DNA of 64,000 nt, from NCBI RefSeq assembly GCF_029531655.1, contig NZ_JANRMI010000002.1:62001-126000 (forward strand). Reading direction: 5' to 3'. The notes below the pieces were generated by a model. The model was not told the DNA's origin, made no database searches, and saw only the letters and a list, made by a program, of their open reading frames with translations. Position numbers and translations under genes: made by a program. Positions within the stretch are counted from its first letter, which is position 1; the number at the start of each line of letters is the position of its first letter. Positions 60,258 to 64,000 of the stretch are shown here, in pieces. Source of the stretch: Bdellovibrio svalbardensis. Its GTDB lineage: Bacteria; Bdellovibrionota; Bdellovibrionia; Bdellovibrionales; Bdellovibrionaceae.

Positions 60258-60695
60258 TTATCTGTTTGAAAAACTGCTGTCCATCTCGCCAGTTTTTAAA
60301 ATATGCTCAAGTTGTTTGATACCCAGGCCCGTCGTTGAACGAGCGCACAAAGTCCAACCAGCATCGACCATTTTATTAATATAAGGCAGATATCCTTTCG
60401 CGCCGGCAGTCATGCCGCCCACATTTGTCCATCCAAAAACTGTTAATTTGTTGAAGGCTAAAAGGGCAAATTGCTTTTGATCGTTCGGATTCACTAGCGT
60501 TACAACAGATTTGTTGGATTTGAGTTGCGTCTTCGCCTCGTCAGCAAAAACCCAGAAGTAGTCTTCTACATTATAGAGAGCATAGTCTGTATACATATGT
60601 CCTTGAGGACAAACATCAGAAACGCGACCCGCAAGACCAGAGGCAAATGATTTAGTGGAAGCAAAAATAATCAACATGGCAAAAAGGGTTTTCAT
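60258..60695 (-). CDS. Small secreted protein of unknown function
   Basis: A 145-residue exported protein with a signal peptide (MKTLFAMLIIFASTKSFAS). The mature part contains two cysteines (VCPQG, TLCARST) and a Gly/aromatic segment (VFGWTNVGGMTAGAKGYLPY), with a C-terminal helix (GIKQLEHILKTGE). No family is recognised. CAGGAG precedes the ATG and a terminator hairpin follows, so it is a single-gene unit. Its role is unknown. Confidence 0.7.
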   Translation of the reverse strand: MKTLFAMLIIFASTKSFASGLAGRVSDVCPQGHMYTDYALYNVEDYFWVFADEAKTQLKSNKSVVTLVNPNDQKQFALLAFNKLTVFGWTNVGGMTAGAKGYLPYINKMVDAGWTLCARSTTGLGIKQLEHILKTGEMDSSFSNR

Positions 60696-61008
60696 TTAAT
60701 CTCCTGAGTGATTCCGGAGTGACCGGATGAGTTTATATTTTTTGAAACAGCACTGGTTCTATAAGACGAACGGAAATTTCGCTAATTGCTAACCTGTCAT
60801 GAGAAAAAAGTGAATTGCTATCTAAACCATCGACAGCAACCTCCGTTTCGGTTGAGCTGCGAAACACGCTCTGCACGCGGATCCTACATCCGTTGGGTGA
60901 AATCTAAATCACTTATGGACGGAAGACTGCGGAGCAATAACGGGTCGAGGGTCAGTTGAAGGTGTTGAGTCTTTTGTGAGGAGTCCTCCAAAATATGTTG
61001 GAGGTCAT
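60696..61008. other. Long leader region before the KH-domain genes
   Basis: About 310 bases. The part from 60835 to 60970 is GC-rich and can form several short stems; the ribosome site GGAGG is in a small hairpin, CCTCCAA (60988 region) with TTGGAGG, directly before the ATG. A structured leader or autoregulatory site is possible. It matches no riboswitch family I recognise. Confidence 0.35.
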
Positions 61009-61275
61009 ATGGATTCAACTAAAGAAAAAGTCAGTCAAAAGCTCAGCTTGGTATTGCACAAAGTGATTCGGGAAATGACTGGCGCTCCCGATAATGGCGT
61101 AAACATTGAATTTATGTTGGGAGAGAAAACCATAGTTTTTAAGATCAATCTAAATCCCGAACATCGCGGACGGCTGATCGGTTCAAAAGGCAAAAACATC
61201 ACGGCATTAAGAGATCTCGTGTCTGCAATGTCGGGCAGCTACGGTCATCGCGCGGTCATCGATCTGGTCGTTTAA
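61009..61275 (+). CDS. KH-domain RNA-binding protein (KhpA-like)
   Basis: An 88-residue cytoplasmic protein consisting of one KH domain. The RNA-contacting GxxG loop is in RGRLIGSKGKNITALRDLV around residue 60. Size and domain match KhpA, a small RNA-binding protein that in other bacteria pairs with KhpB to affect cell wall growth and RNA metabolism. ATG 61009 follows GGAGGTCAT. A second KH-domain gene follows after 28 bases, so two KH proteins are made together. The RNA targets are unknown. Confidence 0.88.
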   Translation: MDSTKEKVSQKLSLVLHKVIREMTGAPDNGVNIEFMLGEKTIVFKINLNPEHRGRLIGSKGKNITALRDLVSAMSGSYGHRAVIDLVV

Positions 61276-61303
61276 AATTTCATTTTGTTGAAGGGGTTTT
61301 TCA

Positions 61304-61627
61304 TTGGGCGAACCAAAAGATTTACTTGTTATTAAAAAGGCCAGAAGTGTGACTCAGGAAGGTCATCCGGCTGAGCCAAAGCATGAGTCCGAGAAAATTG
61401 TCGGTGAGCTTCTTGCGCTCCTTGTGAATGAACTCCTTGCTGGGGTAGGAACGGCCAAGGTCAGCTATCAAAGTCTTGGTGAGGTGACCGAGTATAAGAT
61501 CACGGCTCCGGTCGATGAGCGGGGGCGTATTGTTGGCCAGGAGGGCCGAACCATTCGAGCTTTGCGAACTGTTATTTTTGCCACGGCTCGCGTTCGAGGA
61601 TTCAAAGCCAGTCTGTGTGAAGTTTAG
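61304..61627 (+). CDS. Second KH-domain RNA-binding protein
   Basis: A 107-residue cytoplasmic protein with an N-terminal charged extension (about 30 residues) and one KH domain; the GxxG loop is in RGRIVGQEGRTIRALRTVI around residue 78. It is related to the preceding KH protein. The start is TTG at 61304, with AAGGGG 8 bases upstream, a weak codon that could keep its level below that of the first. It may form a heterodimer with the first KH protein; this is inference. Confidence 0.8.
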   Translation: MGEPKDLLVIKKARSVTQEGHPAEPKHESEKIVGELLALLVNELLAGVGTAKVSYQSLGEVTEYKITAPVDERGRIVGQEGRTIRALRTVIFATARVRGFKASLCEV

Positions 61628-61704
61628 ATAAACTATAAATTGATTGCTCGGGTAGCGTCGCGGAGCAAATAGGCCCCCTTGAATCTTACATTGCAGGTAT
61701 GTAA

Positions 61705-62475
61705 GTGGATCGACGGCCTTTCAAATGCTTAATCATACTCATGTCACTAATTTTGAAGCTTATTTTTACTACACAAGTTCTGTTCGGAGTTGCTCAAGCC
61801 AAATCTGAACTTAGAGTGGCCATCATTGATTTCCCTCCTTTCTATGGAGTCGATGAGCAGGGAAAAGCCACAGGTGTTTTGTCTGCGCGGGTAAGAGAGC
61901 TTCTCAAGGCTTCCGGGTACAAAATGAAACCCGTTTTTGTTCCAGCAAAAAGGATGATGACTGAAGTTGCGGCAGGAACCATCGATGTATGGATGGGGGT
62001 CAGCAGTTTTCCAGAATTCAAAGAGACCACTTTGATTGGCAAGGAACTCTTTGTGGAGATGAAGTTGTCACTTTGGGCGTACTCTCGTGAAAGTTTTCCA
62101 GAGGATATGACCGTCCCTGATTCAAGGAAAATAGCGCTGATCTTTGGCTATTCTTATGGCGGTCTGTTGAATGAACTAAAGCGCAAAAGAAGTGTTTCCC
62201 TCGTTGAAGTGAAATCTGTGGATCAAGCCAGCCTGGTGTTAAAGAATCAAAGAGCCAGCTATCTGTTAAATTATGATGTAACCATGGAGCATTGGCTTGC
62301 CAATAATTCCCATGAAAAAATGGTTTCTAAATCTATTAAGGTTATTCCCTGTTATATTGTAGTCTCAAAGAAGCATCCCCAAGCCGGAGAAGTTCTAAGA
62401 AATCTTGAGCTGGCACTGCGAGATATGAAAGCCAAAGCCAACTCTGAGGAATTTATCCAAGGGGCGGTTCCCTAG
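61705..62475 (+). CDS. Periplasmic solute-binding protein (SBP_bac_3 type)
   Basis: A protein of about 256 residues with a signal peptide (LKLIFTTQVLFGVAQA). It resembles the amino-acid-binding family 3: SELRVAIIDFPPFYG near the mature start, GKATGVLSARVRELL and AAGTIDVWMGVSSFP in the first lobe, and VDQASLVLKNQRASYLLNYD later. No ABC permease or ATPase is adjacent, so it may be an orphan receptor. The start is uncertain: GTG 61705 has a possible AGGT site, whereas ATG 61741 gives a shorter signal peptide. It is convergent to the cyclic-nucleotide-binding gene. Confidence 0.8.
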   Translation: MDRRPFKCLIILMSLILKLIFTTQVLFGVAQAKSELRVAIIDFPPFYGVDEQGKATGVLSARVRELLKASGYKMKPVFVPAKRMMTEVAAGTIDVWMGVSSFPEFKETTLIGKELFVEMKLSLWAYSRESFPEDMTVPDSRKIALIFGYSYGGLLNELKRKRSVSLVEVKSVDQASLVLKNQRASYLLNYDVTMEHWLANNSHEKMVSKSIKVIPCYIVVSKKHPQAGEVLRNLELALRDMKAKANSEEFIQGAVP

Positions 62476-62480
62476 AAGTT

Positions 62481-62882
62481 TTAAGTGCTTTGATTTTCTA
62501 ATTTACGAATGCTGTCTTCAGCTTCTTTTAAAGCAGCCGTTGTGTTTTTCAAACGTTCGGCAAAAGACTTCAGCATGCAGTTGGCCCAGACGGGAAGTTC
62601 TTCCAAGAGTTGCTGAAAGCCTTCTTCAGAAACACGCACCAATGTCACTTCAGTCGCAGCGACCGCAGAGGCCGAACGAGGTTTGTTTTCTAAAAGAGCG
62701 AACTCTCCGAAAGATTCCCCATCGCGAACCTGTCCCAAAACCACAGCCTGGCCTTGGCGATTCATCGTACAGATAGAGACCACACCTGATTCGACGATAT
62801 AGAAATGTCTTTCGATATCGCCCTCGAAGAAAATATAATCGCCAGCAGCATAAGTTTCTTTTACGATCGCATCAGCAGACAT
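62481..62882 (-). CDS. Single-domain cyclic-nucleotide-binding protein
   Basis: A 133-residue cytoplasmic protein of the CAP/CNB fold without a DNA-binding domain. The phosphate-binding cassette is in SFGEFALLENKPRSASAV around residue 58; the N-terminal beta-roll (AGDYIFFEGDIERHFYIVES) and a C-terminal helix of about 35 residues follow the family layout. It may sense cAMP or cGMP and act on a partner protein. GAGGGA precedes the ATG, and it lies 11 bases after the radA stop on the same strand, so it is probably in the radA transcript. Confidence 0.85.
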   Translation of the reverse strand: MSADAIVKETYAAGDYIFFEGDIERHFYIVESGVVSICTMNRQGQAVVLGQVRDGESFGEFALLENKPRSASAVAATEVTLVRVSEEGFQQLLEELPVWANCMLKSFAERLKNTTAALKEAEDSIRKLENQST

Positions 62883-62893
62883 TCAAAATTCCC

Positions 62894-64000
62894 TCAGATT
62901 AATTTACGCAGCTCATGCACGTTTTTGACAAATGAAATCTTCTTGTCTTTAGAGATTTTTATATCAGCCAGATGCCTTTTATTGGAAAGAGGCATGACGA
63001 AGTGCTTGAACCCAAGCTTATCGGCTTCCTTCACGCGAGCTTCAACAAAAGAGACCCCACGAACTTCGCCGGTCAAACCGATTTCGCCAAAATAGCAGGT
63101 GTGAGCGTCAAGATCCCTGCGGCTCTCTGTCGATAAGATGGCGGCTGCAACAGCCAAATCCGCAGCGGGTTCAATCAATTTCAATCCGCCGACCACATTG
63201 ATGAAGATATCATTATTGCCCAAACGAATATCCAAATGACGATCCAAAACTGCCGTCAACAAATGCAGACGGTTCACATCAATACCCAAAGCGGTACGAC
63301 GAGGCATTGGCATCGGACTGGACAGAGTTAAAGCTTGCACCTCACACAATAAAGGTCTTGTGCCTTCCATCGAAGCAAATACTGCTGAACCGATCAGTTG
63401 GTCCCCACGTTCTCCAAGGAACAGTTCCGATGGATTGGAAACTTCTTCCAAGCCTTTTGAGTTCATTTGGAAAACGCCCAATTCTTGAGCCGCCCCAAAG
63501 CGATTTTTCAAAGCGCGAAGCAAGCGGAAGTCATAGGAGATATCACCGTCAAATGAAAGAACGCAGTCGACCATATGTTCAAGTACTTTAGGACCGGCGA
63601 TATTGCCGTCTTTAGTGACGTGACCAATCAGAATCACAGTGATGTTGTCGTGTTTTGCCAGGCCCATCAAATGACCGGCACACTCACGCACTTGTGAGAC
63701 AGAACCAGGCGCCGCCTGTAGATCTGACAAATACATGGTTTGAATGGAATCGACGACTAAGACATCTGGCTTCTTATGACGAGCAAGCTCCATCACATTG
63801 TGCAAATTACTTTCGCAGCCAATTTCGATAAGCGGGGAGCGAATGCCTAAACGATGAGCACGAGAGCCCGTTTGTGAAACGCTTTCTTCTCCAGAAATAT
63901 AGAGCACCTTGTGCTTGTGATCGGCGAGACCGCCGGCCATTTGCAGTAAAAGAGTCGATTTACCGATGCCCGGAGAACCGCCCAAAAGCACGAAGCTTCC
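62894..64000 (-). CDS. radA: DNA repair protein RadA, N-terminus off the window
   Basis: Only the C-terminal about 369 codons are present; the gene runs off the right edge. The fragment begins just before Walker A (GGSPGIGKSTLLLQ) and includes the RadA-specific KNRFG motif (RALKNRFGAAQELGVF), the SIQTMYLSDLQAAPGSVSQV segment and the Lon-type C-terminal domain (EIGLTGEVRGV). RadA is a RecA-like ATPase that assists branch migration in recombination. Upstream codons continue in frame (GSF), so the gene is intact at the window edge. The N-terminal zinc finger lies outside. A cyclic-nucleotide-binding gene follows 11 bases downstream. Confidence 0.96.
   Translation of the reverse strand, partial: GSFVLLGGSPGIGKSTLLLQMAGGLADHKHKVLYISGEESVSQTGSRAHRLGIRSPLIEIGCESNLHNVMELARHKKPDVLVVDSIQTMYLSDLQAAPGSVSQVRECAGHLMGLAKHDNITVILIGHVTKDGNIAGPKVLEHMVDCVLSFDGDISYDFRLLRALKNRFGAAQELGVFQMNSKGLEEVSNPSELFLGERGDQLIGSAVFASMEGTRPLLCEVQALTLSSPMPMPRRTALGIDVNRLHLLTAVLDRHLDIRLGNNDIFINVVGGLKLIEPAADLAVAAAILSTESRRDLDAHTCYFGEIGLTGEVRGVSFVEARVKEADKLGFKHFVMPLSNKRHLADIKISKDKKISFVKNVHELRKLI

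Noticed and set aside
60835-60970. Possible cyclic-di-GMP riboswitch before the KH genes
   Set aside because: The conserved GEMM core sequences are absent, so it is recorded only as an unassigned leader.

Overview
The window looks like chromosome from a predatory Bdellovibrio-type bacterium (Bdellovibrionota). This rests on gene content: a TIGR02147/DUF4423 regulator paired with a secreted protein, a very large phage-tail-fibre-like surface protein of the mosaic adhesive type, a secreted endonuclease I, many small secreted or lipoprotein genes without clear relatives, prepilin-like genes, and an HNH protein of the kind seen in multiple copies in these genomes. Base composition is moderate. 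Most genes have clear AGGAG-type ribosome sites. No rRNA, tRNA, CRISPR array, transposase or prophage was recognised.

Layout. 1-1244: end of fmt, rpe and a convergent Nudix gene. 1400-8160: an outer-membrane barrel gene, a small cluster of REP-like palindromes, histidine degradation genes hutH and hutU, and a three-gene ABC importer of the SsuA/ThiY type. 8180-13179: two envelope gene sets on opposite strands, mostly of unknown function. 13382-17147: a periplasmic lytic-transglycosylase-like protein facing two overlapping ankyrin-repeat lipoproteins, which may be an enzyme/self-protection pair. 17591-21104: an HNH protein, a GATA microsatellite, two small secreted proteins and secreted endonuclease I. 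21238-29921 (mainly minus strand): lpdA, a DoxX/SDR pair with a divergent LysR regulator, a hypothetical gene, sucB and sucA. 30073-38415: gpmA, a translationally coupled prepilin-like operon (923-residue giant, two pseudopilins, EF-hand protein), hutI, and a pair ending in a 60-residue class III prepilin-like peptide. 38511-43690: plsC, glpK coupled to a PilZ gene, and the TIGR02147 regulator with its secreted partner. 43962-57026: lipoprotein, a 3363-residue fibre protein and a 14-repeat RCC1 double propeller, forming one surface cassette of about 13 kb. 57241-64000: a TPR-glycosyltransferase-FkbM fusion, a second FkbM methyltransferase, a secreted protein, two tandem KH-domain proteins, a periplasmic binding protein, a cyclic-nucleotide-binding protein and the 3' part of radA.

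How it fits together. Central metabolism is represented by the 2-oxoglutarate dehydrogenase complex (sucA, sucB and the separate lpdA), gpmA, rpe and glpK. Amino-acid use is represented by hutH, hutU and hutI, with hutI about 31 kb from the other two; no hutG was seen. The rest is largely cell surface: barrels, lipoproteins, prepilins, a fibre adhesin and glycan or methyl transferases, as expected for an organism that must recognise, enter and digest other cells. The strongest candidates for undescribed systems are the fibre/RCC1 cassette, the transglycosylase/ankyrin-lipoprotein locus and the pseudopilin operon with its giant first gene.
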